Program-made: the position numbers and the translations under genes
NCBI GenBank assembly: GCA_000513555.1
Contig: ALYD01000035.1
Span: 1 to 34,031 of the forward strand
Length of the DNA stretch: 34,031 bases
DNA from: Lachnospiraceae bacterium JC7
Lineage (GTDB): Bacteria; Bacillota; Clostridia; Lachnospirales; Lachnospiraceae
Direction: 5' to 3'
Shown here: piece by piece, positions 1 to 7,807 of the stretch
Layout of the letters: the number at the start of each line of letters is the position of its first letter
How positions within the stretch are numbered: the first letter of the stretch is position 1
Notes under the pieces: generated by a model
The model's database searches: none
What the model was told of the DNA's origin: nothing
What the model saw: only the letters and a program-made list of their open reading frames with translations

Positions 1-926
1 GCCGGAGGATCAAGGATGACCACATCATATTTCTCTCCCTGCCTGTTGAGCTTCGGAAGCTCATCCAGAACATCAGCTGCACGGAAATGAACTGTGTCCG
101 AGAGACCGTTCCTCTCAGCATTGGCAGTAGCCTGCTGCACTGCAAGCTCGGATATATCAAGACCTTCTACAGATGCCGCTCCTGCTATACCTGCATTAAG
201 TGCAAAGGTTCCCATGTGAGTGAAACAGTCCAGCACCTTCTTACCCTTGCAAAGCTTCTGTATGGACAGACGGTTGTATTTTTGATCCAGGAAAAATCCG
301 GTTTTCTGGCCGTTTACAACATCCACCATGTACTTAACACCATTCTCTGTTATAAGAACATTGGTATCGAACTCAGGACCTATGAAGCCCTTATACTGCT
401 CCATTCCCTCCTTCCTTCTCACAGGCGCATCAGATCGCTCATAGATACCTCTTATGATGATCCCATCCTCCTTCAGGATCTCCCTGAGGTCTTCAAGTAT
501 CATATTCTTAAGTTTATCTATTCCGAGAGCAAGAGACTCTACGACCAGCACATCCTCGTACTTGTCTACGGTAAGTCCCGGAAGCCAGTCTGCCTCTCCG
601 AATATGATACGGCAGGAACTTGTGTCAACGACCGTCTTTCGGTAGTTCCAGGCTTCCCTGACCCTCTCCCGAAGAAACTCCCTGTCGATGGGATCTTTTC
701 TCCATCTTGACAGCATTCGCACTCTTATTTTGGAATTATGATTGATAAAACCGTATCCCATAAAGAATCCATCGAAATCGGATACACTTATTATGTCTCC
801 GTTCTCATATTCTCCTTCATACTTGTCGATTTCATTATCATAGATCCAGGCTCCGCCGGCTTTGATAGTACGGCCTTCGCCTTTTTTTAGAATTATTTTA
901 CCTTTTGAAACCAGTGATTCACTCAT
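1..926 (-). CDS. rlmI: Class I SAM-dependent rRNA methyltransferase, RlmI-like (3' end off window)
   Basis: Reading back from the ATG at 924-926 gives about 308 residues before the window edge, beginning MSESLVSKGKIILKKGEGR. The first ~75 residues look like a PUA RNA-binding domain (KAGGAWIYDNEI, GDIISVSDFDGFFMGYGF). A central region with GQKTGFFLDQKYNR precedes a Rossmann methyltransferase with SAM motif I VLDCFTHMGTFAL and, at the window edge, motif IV DVVILDPP. This order is that of RlmI/YccW, which makes m5C1962 in 23S rRNA. The catalytic Cys motif expected just after DPP lies outside the window, so the exact base modified is inferred. The start fits the family length; upstream there is only a weak AGAAAGAGAAAG purine stretch. 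It is transcribed away from the PHP gene. Confidence 0.88.
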   Translation of the reverse strand, partial: MSESLVSKGKIILKKGEGRTIKAGGAWIYDNEIDKYEGEYENGDIISVSDFDGFFMGYGFINHNSKIRVRMLSRWRKDPIDREFLRERVREAWNYRKTVVDTSSCRIIFGEADWLPGLTVDKYEDVLVVESLALGIDKLKNMILEDLREILKEDGIIIRGIYERSDAPVRRKEGMEQYKGFIGPEFDTNVLITENGVKYMVDVVNGQKTGFFLDQKYNRLSIQKLCKGKKVLDCFTHMGTFALNAGIAGAASVEGLDISELAVQQATANAERNGLSDTVHFRAADVLDELPKLNRQGEKYDVVILDPP

Positions 927-1238
927 ATCTTTCTCTTTCTGTAATAAACCGGGAATTGTATGCTGCAGGGAACTTTGACATCAGCCCTACAGTTAAATAA
1001 ACGATCATACGTACTCTGTGAACGCGATGTCACATATTATCTATCGTGTTTGCTTTTGAAATTTATTACATATGTGTTATTATTGCAACTAAATTTTATA
1101 CAGTATTTTCACTGTACCCCTTTATTGGCAGCTTTTAAAAAACTTGTTTTACAGGATACATTTTCAGGTCAGAATAGCGCATTTTTTTAGAGCCGTTTTT
1201 CTGCCTGTGTTATATGTTTCATTATTCGGAGGTTTAAC
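927..1238. other. Divergent intergenic region, AT-rich
   Basis: This 312-bp gap separates the methyltransferase (minus) from the PHP phosphatase (plus). It should hold both promoters, but I cannot pick a convincing -35/-10 pair. The only structures seen are a short hairpin (TACAGT 1099-1104 / ACTGTA 1111-1116) and a separated inverted repeat CACATAT / ATATGTG around 1032 and 1072. A 76-codon open frame crosses it but has no ribosome binding site and a composition like intergenic DNA. Confidence 0.5.
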
Positions 1239-2060
1239 ATGTACAATATCAAATGTGACACTCATACCCACACTCTGTTCAGTCGCCATGCCTATTCGAC
1301 TATTCAGGAAAATGTAAAAGAGGCTTCTGATATGGGACTGGAGCTTCTCGTATCAACAGACCACTTTTCAGATATGCTCTATCCGGATCATGAAAGCACA
1401 AAACACTACCAGTATCTTTTCACATCTCCTATGACCTGGCCCAGAGAGTGGATGGGAGTGACTCTTCTCTCAGGCTGTGAAGCGGATATCGTCGGACTGG
1501 ACGGTTCACTTTTCGGACAGAATATAACTGTAGATAAATCAATAGTCGGAGATCCCTTCAAAGTTCCTACTACGCTTTACGATCATACGACAAAGAATAT
1601 GGACTATGTCATCGCAAGTGTACATGGAAAATCTTTTTTAAAGGATGCCACCCCTTCACAGATGACAGAAATGTATATAAAGGCACTTCAACAGGAGAAA
1701 GTATTCATCCTCGGACATATAGGCAGAAGTGGTCTTCCTGTTGATTTTCGCCCTATAGCGGAAGCTGCCAAAAGTATGAACAAACTCCTGGAGATAAATG
1801 AACACAGTTTCTCCTTTGACGGTGGAAGAAACGATGAATTTTCGAGAAACCGCTGCAAACAGGTTCTTGAAACCTGTGCCGACATCGGATGCCATATTTC
1901 AGTTGCCACTGACGCTCACATATCATGTCTCATCGGCAGATTTGAAGAAACAAAGAAACTGCTTGAAGAGGTCCACTTCCCGGAGGAACTTATAGCAAGC
2001 CGTGACAAACATTCCTTCCTTAATGCACTGAAACTCTCAGGAATTAAGGATCTTACATAA
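1239..2060 (+). CDS. PHP-domain metallophosphatase (YcdX / histidinol-phosphatase-like)
   Basis: This 273-aa protein has the metal-binding pattern of the PHP superfamily. The motifs are CDTHTHT near residue 7, STDHFSD near 38, GCEADIVG near 84, an IASVHGKSF histidine near 127, HIGRSGLPVDF near 158, EINEHSF near 186 and VATDAHIS near 220. These residues bind two or three divalent metals and hydrolyse phosphate esters. Length and motif set match the cytoplasmic YcdX-like group rather than the PHP domains of DNA polymerases. The true substrate is unknown; a histidinol-phosphate role is unlikely because no his gene is nearby. Translation starts after CGGAGGT, 6 nt from the ATG. The gene stands alone and ends at a bidirectional terminator shared with rpiB. 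Confidence 0.85.
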   Translation: MYNIKCDTHTHTLFSRHAYSTIQENVKEASDMGLELLVSTDHFSDMLYPDHESTKHYQYLFTSPMTWPREWMGVTLLSGCEADIVGLDGSLFGQNITVDKSIVGDPFKVPTTLYDHTTKNMDYVIASVHGKSFLKDATPSQMTEMYIKALQQEKVFILGHIGRSGLPVDFRPIAEAAKSMNKLLEINEHSFSFDGGRNDEFSRNRCKQVLETCADIGCHISVATDAHISCLIGRFEETKKLLEEVHFPEELIASRDKHSFLNALKLSGIKDLT

Positions 2061-2078
2061 ATTAGAAGAGACAAATAA

Positions 2079-2136
2079 AAAAAGCAATATTCCATGAGCA
2101 TTTCGCCGTAAGGCGTACCATGGAATATTGCTTTTT
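2079..2136. terminator. Bidirectional intrinsic terminator between PHP gene and rpiB
   Basis: A perfect 18-bp stem (2079-2096 with 2119-2136) encloses a second small hairpin, CGCC-gtaa-GGCG at 2104-2115. It has A-rich and T-rich flanks, so it can stop transcripts from both directions. It lies between the stop codons of two convergent genes. Confidence 0.9.
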
Positions 2137-2140
2137 ATTT

Positions 2141-2608
2141 TTATGCCTCTTCAGCGGCCTTGAGCTGCTGTGTATCCTGGATCTCCATGATCATGTCAAC
2201 ACGATTTCCGTGACGTCCGCCCTCGAATTTTGCATTGATCCATGCATCAACGATCTGCTTTGCAGTCTCTATACCTATAACTCTTGCACCGAAACATACA
2301 ACATTGGAATTGTTGTGACGCTTACTCATTTCAGCAGAGTAAGGCTCGCTACAGCAGCATGCACGTACTCCATCCACCTTATTGCAGGCAAGACTGATAC
2401 CTACACCCGTTCCACAGATCGCTATACCACCATCGACTTTTCCTTCCGCTACCATTTTTCCAACACGATAACCGGAAATAGGGTAGTTAAAGCTGTCTGT
2501 TGAATTTGTTCCCACATCAATGATCTCGATTCCCTTTTCCTCAAGGTACTGCTTGATCTCGTTCTTCATGTCTACTGCTGCATGATCATTTCCAATAACT
2601 AACTTCAT
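2141..2608 (-). CDS. rpiB: Ribose-5-phosphate isomerase B
   Basis: RpiB interconverts ribose 5-phosphate and ribulose 5-phosphate in the non-oxidative pentose phosphate pathway. The 155-aa protein starts MKLVIGNDHAAVDMKNEI and has the active-site Cys in AICGTGVGIS (about residue 65), GVRACCCSEPYSAEMSKRHNNSN and GARVIG, all typical of the RpiB/LacAB family. An upstream in-frame ATG would give a longer product. I chose the ATG at 2608 because AGGAG lies 7 nt before it and the family begins MK(I/L)xIGxDHA; the adjacent ATG at 2611 is also possible. It is a single gene, preceded by two unusual palindromes at 2672-2750. LacA/LacB or an allose-phosphate isomerase is less likely without sugar genes nearby. 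Confidence 0.93.
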   Translation of the reverse strand: MKLVIGNDHAAVDMKNEIKQYLEEKGIEIIDVGTNSTDSFNYPISGYRVGKMVAEGKVDGGIAICGTGVGISLACNKVDGVRACCCSEPYSAEMSKRHNNSNVVCFGARVIGIETAKQIVDAWINAKFEGGRHGNRVDMIMEIQDTQQLKAAEEA

Positions 2609-2671
2609 CATTTTTCTCCTAAAATTGATTATTGAGAACCGCAATTATTGCTTCGCATAAGCGGTCTTGGA

Positions 2672-2750
2672 GCTGATAATTTGACAAAAAATTATCAGCA
2701 TCATAATGGTGGTATACCTTGTGATATTGTCAAATTTTAAACAATATCAC
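2672..2750. promoter_or_regulatory. Two tandem perfect palindromes upstream of rpiB
   Basis: Palindrome 1 has 11-bp arms GCTGATAATTT (2672-2682) and AAATTATCAGC (2689-2699). Palindrome 2 has 10-bp arms GTGATATTGT (2721-2730) and ACAATATCAC (2741-2750). The centre of the second, TTGTCAAATTTTAAACAA (2727-2744), is 18 bp long and matches the clostridial Rex operator pattern TTGTTAANNNNTTAACAA at 12 of 14 fixed positions. TTGACA occurs in palindrome 1 on the plus strand and in palindrome 2 on the minus strand. They lie 64-142 bp upstream of the rpiB start, a position that suits operators or upstream promoter elements. The rest of the 2609-3027 gap is AT-rich with nothing else I can name. Confidence 0.5.
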
Positions 2751-3027
2751 TTGTATTTCGCATGAAGTATATCACATTTTTCACAGAAGAGGGAGAAACG
2801 TATTATATGAACAATATCAAAATATCTTAATATCCTCTGTATATTTCCACAATTTTTTACTTGTATTTTTGTTCAATATGCCATATCATACTGTTCAACT
2901 TGAATATATGACATAATTTTACTGATTTTTTTGTTTTAACTCTTACCTAAACGAGTATTTCAGCCGATGTCTTACTCTAAAGGTATGATAATATTCCCTT
3001 TTTCCAGATCAAACAGGAGGTTATACA

Positions 3028-3267
3028 ATGAAACTTGAAAATGTAAAAAATGTTGACGGTCTTTTCGAAGTTCTTAACAGCTGTCAGGGAACCATCGAAC
3101 TTGTTTCCGCAGAAGGCGACCGTATCAATCTTAAGTCAAAGCTCAGCCAGATGCTTATGACAGCAAAGCTCCTTAATCAGGCTACAATCAAAGAGCTTGA
3201 GCTCTTTGTTTCTGATCCGGATGATATGAAGAAGGTTGTTTCATTCATGATGAGCGATGCATGCTGA
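3028..3267 (+). CDS. Small conserved protein of unknown function (79 aa)
   Basis: A strong ribosome binding site, AGGAGG, sits 7 nt before the ATG, and a strong terminator follows, so this is a real single-gene unit. The product is 79 aa, begins MKLENVKNVDGLFEVLNSC, and is predicted to be a soluble alpha/beta protein without membrane segment or signal. It contains GTIELVSAEGDRINLKSKL, which would form a beta-hairpin, and ends with an acidic helix (SDPDDMKKVVSFMM). I recall similar ~80-aa Lachnospiraceae proteins carrying the misleading label 'polyA polymerase'; no polymerase motif is present and I would not use that name. The function is unknown. Confidence 0.8.
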   Translation: MKLENVKNVDGLFEVLNSCQGTIELVSAEGDRINLKSKLSQMLMTAKLLNQATIKELELFVSDPDDMKKVVSFMMSDAC

Positions 3268-3283
3268 TTCTGAACAGATACTA

Positions 3284-3310
3284 AAAGACCTCCCTGATTG
3301 GGAGGTCTTT
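3284..3310 (+). terminator. Intrinsic terminator of the 79-aa gene
   Basis: An 11-bp perfect stem, AAAGACCTCCC (3284-3294) and GGGAGGTCTTT (3300-3310), encloses the 5-nt loop TGATT and is followed by ATTTATTT. It begins 17 nt after the stop codon. Confidence 0.9.
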
Positions 3311-3407
3311 ATTTATTTCATCAATGCCGCCCATATAAGACAGCTCTTTTGCTTCATTATATATCTTTCTTTTCTGTGATCACACAGGGTAAGACCCGAT
3401 ATATCTG

Positions 3408-4874
3408 TCAATCCAGAAGAACCGAAGTAAGAAGATATCCTCTCTTTACTATTATTTCCTCGTAATTCTCAGCATTGACCCAAACCGGCTTAAGCTCACA
3501 GGCAGGTACCACAAACTTACCGTTCTGATACATCTCTGAGTCGATAACATCCACCGCACCTCCGTGTATTATAGCATCCGTAAGTTCAGTGCCTCTGTAA
3601 GCATATTCCTTTGGTTCATGAAGTATAGACATGGACTGGGTTCCCTGAAGTATCCTGTCCAGAGCCGCATCATCACATCCATCTCCCGTGATTATCGGCA
3701 TACCGCCTCCGTATATTCCCTGCAGAACAGACTCCGTTACAGCCCTGGAGACTCCTCCGGCTATAACATCTTCAGTGCATATGACCGCGTCGAGATTTTT
3801 CGATCTGTAAACCTGATCCATCATCGTCCTCATGCGTTCATAAGCTGCCTCCTCACTGCTGTCCGCTACACTTACCTGCTCCAGTTCGAGCTGTCCTGAA
3901 CCCACGATGAGCGATCCGTTATCTATGTATGGAAACAATGTCTCCATAAGTCCCGGATACAGGAAAAGCAGTGTGTCATCGGTTATGTCACCTGTAAATA
4001 TCTCAACTGTCTTAGGATCTTTGGCAGAAGCAGACTCCAGTTCCAGTTTCTCCACAACATACTTTCCTATGGTCTCTCCAACATGATAATCATCATATCC
4101 GAAAAGATAATTCACTCCTGAAGTATTCATCGGAACATGGTCCAAAGCTATAACATATGTCCCGTTATTCTTCACCTCGTTAAGAAGATCTCCAAGCTCA
4201 TCGGAAGCAACATCCACCGGAGCCACAAAAATGATCTTTGATCCATCCTCCGCAAGTTCTCTTATATCCGATATCTGCTGCGAAACCGGATCCGGCATAC
4301 CTGAATCTTCCTTTTCTTCCGGATGGTCATCCATAGCCGTTGCCGAAGCATACCTGAACTCTGTTTTATATCCGGCACTGGTCATGGTATCTTCAAAATA
4401 TTTTTTCAGGAGTATCCACTTCTTACTATACTGATCCGGAAAAGAAAAGCCGATCAGTTCACCATTTCCTCCGATAACCTCAAGCTCCTTTATCTCCTTT
4501 TCCGGATGTACGGATTCAGCTATGACCGTTTCTTCCAGCTCATCACCGAGCTTTACAGTTTCATCGTTTTCTGCTGTTTCACCTGCTTTTGTGGCAGCCA
4601 CCTCTGATCTCAGCTTTTTAAAGTGTTTTCCTATATTGATACACGCAAAAATAAATACGGCGATTGCAACGGTTCCCACCAGAAAAAATCCCAAAGGTTT
4701 AATGAAAGATCCCTTAAAAAGTTTGCTTATAGTCCCCTGCTTTTCTCCGATATTCTGATTGACATTGCGCCTGTTCATACGGATAGGATTATAACTTTTC
4801 CAATGCATTTCGGAATGATCCTTTTCCGTTCTCTTTCTGGATTGTCCCTTTTTCTGAGTATTTTCTTTATCCAA
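3408..4874 (-). CDS. Membrane-anchored periplasmic-binding-protein-like sugar sensor/binding protein
   Basis: The 488-aa product has an Arg/Lys-rich cytoplasmic N-tail of about 58 residues, one membrane helix (KPLGFFLVGTVAIAVFIFAC, about 59-80), an acidic linker, and from about residue 135 a type I periplasmic-binding fold of the ribose/xylose-binding kind. Visible parts of that fold are GELIGFSFPDQYSKKW, IIFVAPVDVASDELGDLL, YVIALDHVP, DAVICTEDVIAGGVSRAV and MPIITGDGCDD. It lacks a lipobox, so it is held by the helix rather than by lipid. No ABC permease or ATPase lies beside it. An in-frame TTG at 4880 abuts the AGGAG site; I chose the TTG at 4874, which has 6-nt spacing. Both starts are non-ATG. 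Its role could be sugar sensing or delivery to a distant transporter; this is inference. Confidence 0.75.
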   Translation of the reverse strand: MDKENTQKKGQSRKRTEKDHSEMHWKSYNPIRMNRRNVNQNIGEKQGTISKLFKGSFIKPLGFFLVGTVAIAVFIFACINIGKHFKKLRSEVAATKAGETAENDETVKLGDELEETVIAESVHPEKEIKELEVIGGNGELIGFSFPDQYSKKWILLKKYFEDTMTSAGYKTEFRYASATAMDDHPEEKEDSGMPDPVSQQISDIRELAEDGSKIIFVAPVDVASDELGDLLNEVKNNGTYVIALDHVPMNTSGVNYLFGYDDYHVGETIGKYVVEKLELESASAKDPKTVEIFTGDITDDTLLFLYPGLMETLFPYIDNGSLIVGSGQLELEQVSVADSSEEAAYERMRTMMDQVYRSKNLDAVICTEDVIAGGVSRAVTESVLQGIYGGGMPIITGDGCDDAALDRILQGTQSMSILHEPKEYAYRGTELTDAIIHGGAVDVIDSEMYQNGKFVVPACELKPVWVNAENYEEIIVKRGYLLTSVLLD

Positions 4875-4927
4875 GTTCAACTCCTGTATCTATCTAGGCC
4901 AATTTCTCCAGAACCATTATATCAAAA

Positions 4928-4951
4928 GAGGACGGCCTTATGACCGTCCTC
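4928..4951 (-). terminator. Intrinsic terminator downstream of the uracil permease gene
   Basis: GAGGACGG (4928-4935) pairs with CCGTCCTC (4944-4951). On the minus strand the hairpin follows the permease stop codon by about 30 nt and is followed by TTTTGAT. Confidence 0.7.
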
Positions 4952-4980
4952 ATAAATCCTTAAAAAATATGTCAGATTAA

Positions 4981-6417
4981 TCAGTTCTTTACTTTCTCAG
5001 AACCATCTTCCACCATATTCTTTGCTCCGGCTTTTTTTGCGAGCTGCCATACCAGAGATTCTCCCTGTGCGATCTCAAGATCAACGCCTGTCTTGTTCGG
5101 TTCACTGTCATTGAACTTATAATCCTTACCCGGAAGGATGGCATTCAAAATGATACCTACAAGAGAACCTGTAGCGATTCCTGAAAAATTAATTGTCATT
5201 GCACCGAGAGGTATAATGATGGCTCCGGCAGAAGAATAGTTCACGCCGATTGCGAGAACCAGAATAAGTGCTGCAATGATGACGTTTCTGGTCTGTGAGA
5301 AATCAACGTTTGTCTCAACCACATTACGGATACCTACTGCAGAGATCATTCCGTAAAGTACGAGGGAGATACCACCGACTGTGGCAGAAGGCATTACCTC
5401 GATAAGTGCCGCAAACTTCGGACAGAAGCTAAGTACGATGGCTATACATGCAGCAAGACGGATGACCATAGGATCGTAAACCTTTGTAAGAGTCAGTACA
5501 CCTGTGTTCTCTCCATAGGTTGTATTGGCAGGAGCACCGAAAAGTGAAGCAAGTGCTGTAGCTGTTCCATCACCAGTAAGAGTCCTGTGAAGTCCCGGTT
5601 CCTTGATAAAGTTTTCTCCCACAGTTGATGAAATAGCTGATATATCACCGATATGCTCCATCATGGTAGCAAAGGCGATAGGTACTATTGTTATTACAGA
5701 AGTGATGAGAAGTGATGTATCAAGTGTTCCGTCTGTAAATAATGAGAAAACCGTGCGGCTGTAGTTTACAGGGACACCTAACCATGCAGCGCTTTCAACA
5801 GGAGTAAAATCGATAACTCCGCACACAGCGGCTACAAGATAAGAACCTACTACTCCGAGAAGGATAGGTATGATCTTCACCATTCCTCTTCCCCAGATAT
5901 TGCATACTACTACAATAACGATGGCAATAAGAGCTATAGGCCAGTTGCTTGAACAGTTCTCGATAGCCGACTTTGAAAGATTGAGACCGATGGCAATAAT
6001 GATAGGTCCTGTAACTACCGGTGGGAAATACTGCATTACTCTTGATTCTCCAAAAGCTTTAAATGCAGTTGCAAGAACCAGATAAACAAGTCCTGCACAT
6101 GCTACACCGAAACAAGCGTATCTGAGTAGATCAGGTTCACCGTTTGGCGCTATAGCTGCATATCCTGCAAGGAATGCAAAGGAGGATCCCAAAAATGCCG
6201 GTACCTTCTTCTTGCTTATAAGATGAAAAAGCAATGTTCCGAGTCCCGCCCAGAGCAATGTTGTGGAAACACTGAGTCCTGTCAGAAGCGGAACAAGGAC
6301 TGTTGATCCAAACATTGCGAACATATGCTGAAATCCAAGTATAAGTACTTTTCCTGTTCCCAGCTGTCTGGCATCGTAGATTCCATCTACACCAATCTTT
6401 AGTTTTTCGTTACTCAT
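4981..6417 (-). CDS. uraA: Uracil/xanthine permease, NCS2 family (UraA-like)
   Basis: The 478-aa integral membrane protein has about 12-14 hydrophobic segments. NCS2 hallmarks are GFQHMFAMFGSTVLVPLLTG near residue 28, FLGSSFAFLAGY near 75, FPPVVTGPIIIAIGLNL near 131, MMEHIGDISAISSTVG with the substrate-binding Glu near 253, and GDGTATALASLFGAPANTTYGENTG near 284-308. The last motif is typical of uracil rather than purine permeases. It would import uracil with protons for salvage; xanthine is the alternative substrate. AAGGAAGGGG precedes the ATG by 6 nt. The gene is monocistronic and divergent from a LysR regulator. Its leader carries a terminator-like hairpin at 6510-6550, suggesting attenuation. 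Confidence 0.92.
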   Translation of the reverse strand: MSNEKLKIGVDGIYDARQLGTGKVLILGFQHMFAMFGSTVLVPLLTGLSVSTTLLWAGLGTLLFHLISKKKVPAFLGSSFAFLAGYAAIAPNGEPDLLRYACFGVACAGLVYLVLATAFKAFGESRVMQYFPPVVTGPIIIAIGLNLSKSAIENCSSNWPIALIAIVIVVVCNIWGRGMVKIIPILLGVVGSYLVAAVCGVIDFTPVESAAWLGVPVNYSRTVFSLFTDGTLDTSLLITSVITIVPIAFATMMEHIGDISAISSTVGENFIKEPGLHRTLTGDGTATALASLFGAPANTTYGENTGVLTLTKVYDPMVIRLAACIAIVLSFCPKFAALIEVMPSATVGGISLVLYGMISAVGIRNVVETNVDFSQTRNVIIAALILVLAIGVNYSSAGAIIIPLGAMTINFSGIATGSLVGIILNAILPGKDYKFNDSEPNKTGVDLEIAQGESLVWQLAKKAGAKNMVEDGSEKVKN

Positions 6418-6509
6418 TTTAAACCCCTTCCTTGGTTTAAAGATTCAGATTTAAGAAAGCTTCCTATATATGGAACTGATTTCTGAACACTTCGTGTCCA
6501 CACAAAGAA

Positions 6510-6550
6510 AAAGCACGCATAGGAGGAAAAATTTCCTCCTTGCGTGCTTT
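6510..6550 (-). terminator. Attenuator-like terminator in the uraA leader
   Basis: A two-part hairpin: outer stem AAAGCACGCA (6510-6519) with TGCGTGCTTT (6541-6550), one bulged base, then inner stem AGGAGGAAA (6521-6529) with TTTCCTCCT (6532-6540). Only on the minus strand is it followed by a U-run (TTTTTCTTT), so it terminates toward uraA, about 90 nt before the ATG and about 65 nt after the predicted start site. I could not find a known riboswitch core or a clear PyrR site upstream. Confidence 0.75.
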
Positions 6551-6620
6551 AAAAATATCTATATCATTTTCCAAATGAAAATACTCATCTTAAATTGAAT
6601 CCCTTAATTAATTTTTTATT

Positions 6621-6648
6621 ATTTTATCATCGAATTTTTCTTCGTCAA
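6621..6648 (-). promoter_or_regulatory. uraA promoter
   Basis: On the minus strand TTGACG (6643-6648) is followed after 16 bp by TAAAAT (6621-6626). The predicted start near 6614 gives a leader of about 195 nt. The leader includes a possible 9-codon ORF (MSIFIWKMI) that ends shortly before the attenuator. Confidence 0.65.
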
Positions 6649-6728
6649 TAGCGAATATCAAATATAGGCAAGAGTGAAATTTAGTTTATAGCTGTTCATA
6701 TATTAATAAATTTTTTTTATCAAAGTAA

Positions 6729-6757
6729 TTGCTTACACTTACTTCTTTATATATACT
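6729..6757 (+). promoter_or_regulatory. lysR promoter
   Basis: TTGCTT (6729-6734), 17-bp spacer and TATACT (6752-6757), about 35 bp before the start codon of the LysR gene. Confidence 0.65.
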
Positions 6758-6792
6758 AATTCATGCTTTATATAGTTGTGATCGGAGATAAT

Positions 6793-7689
6793 ATGGAAAT
6801 CAGACAACTTAATTCATTTGTCAAGATAGTTGAAATGCAAAGCTTCAGTAAGGCTGCTGAAGCTTTGGGATATACACAGGCTGCCGTAACCATACAGATC
6901 AGACAGCTTGAACAGGAATTCAATACAAAATTTTTCGACCGTGTAGGAAGACATGTGGTTCTCACTCCACCGGGCAGAGAATTTCTTCAATACGCAAACG
7001 AGATACTGAGACGTGTGGACGATGTCCATACTGCCCTCGGAAATCCTCAGATGCAGGAACATAAGTTGCGTATCGGCTCTCTGGAATCTCTTCTTACATA
7101 TAAGATTCCGAATGTAGTCAAATACTTCTACGACAATCATCCGGAGATAACATTGGAAATAAAGACCGGATCCCCAAAGGAACTGATCGATATGCTGGAG
7201 CATAACCTGATCGATGTGGTCTATTTCCTTGACAGAAGGGTATATGACTCAAACTGGATCAAGATACTCGAAGAACCTGAACCTATCATATTCGTGGCGA
7301 GTCCCGAGCTTGAGATCCCGGGAGAGGATCAAAAGACCGGACATGTTCACATGAGCGAACTTATAAAGGTACCTTTCTTCCTTACAGAACAGAATTCCAA
7401 CTACAGATATGCGCTGGAACAGGACCTGGCTGCAGATCGCATGCAGATCAGACCTTTCTTCGAAACAGGAAACACCGAAGTTCTCATTCGTCTCGTAAAA
7501 GAAAACAGGGGTGTGACATTCCTGCCTGCCTTCTCAGTTCAGGAATCCATAAAAAACAAAGAGCTTCGTGAAGTCAAGCCTGTGGACTTTGAGATGACCA
7601 TGTATCGTCAGATCTTCTACCACAAGGATAAATGGGTAACAGACGAAATGAAGGAACTGGAAAAACTGGTTAAAAGAGGACTCCTTTAA
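6793..7689 (+). CDS. LysR-family transcriptional regulator
   Basis: The 298-aa protein has the LysR winged helix-turn-helix at residues 1-60 (MEIRQLNSFVKIVEMQSFSKAAEALGYTQAAVTIQIRQLE, then TKFFDRVGRHVVLTPPGREF). A type 2 periplasmic-binding-like effector domain runs from about 88 to 295 (LRIGSLESLLTYKIPNVVKYF, IDVVYFLDRR, NRGVTFLPAFSV). A longer frame begins 10 codons upstream, but CGGAG sits 6 nt before the ATG at 6793 and the family always starts at MxIxQL, so this start is preferred. It is divergent from uraA across 375 bp and could control it, though LysR regulators of uracil transport are not standard. The effector is unknown. Confidence 0.92.
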   Translation: MEIRQLNSFVKIVEMQSFSKAAEALGYTQAAVTIQIRQLEQEFNTKFFDRVGRHVVLTPPGREFLQYANEILRRVDDVHTALGNPQMQEHKLRIGSLESLLTYKIPNVVKYFYDNHPEITLEIKTGSPKELIDMLEHNLIDVVYFLDRRVYDSNWIKILEEPEPIIFVASPELEIPGEDQKTGHVHMSELIKVPFFLTEQNSNYRYALEQDLAADRMQIRPFFETGNTEVLIRLVKENRGVTFLPAFSVQESIKNKELREVKPVDFEMTMYRQIFYHKDKWVTDEMKELEKLVKRGLL

Positions 7690-7693
7690 TAAA

Positions 7694-7743
7694 AAAAGCC
7701 TTTCACACATATCAGATTTTATCGATATGTGTGAAAGGCTTTT
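7694..7743 (+). terminator. Intrinsic terminator after lysR
   Basis: A 20-bp perfect stem (7694-7713 with 7724-7743) with a 10-nt loop. It is preceded by AAAA and followed by GCTTT, so it may also serve the opposite strand at the end of the glycosidase-like gene. Confidence 0.9.
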
Positions 7744-7807
7744 GCTTTACATATAACAACCCATTAAAGGATATTTTTATAAAGGTACAGATACTCTCAT
7801 TACAGCA

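Noticed and set aside
87..710. 207-codon plus-strand open frame
   Set aside because: It is antisense to the rRNA methyltransferase, whose minus-strand frame gives clear PUA and methyltransferase motifs.
960..1190. 76-codon plus-strand open frame before the PHP gene
   Set aside because: No ribosome binding site, odd composition and no recognisable protein features; it lies in the AT-rich divergent gap.
4875..4880. Upstream TTG at 4880 as start of the binding-protein gene
   Set aside because: It directly abuts AGGAG with no spacer; the TTG at 4874 has normal spacing.
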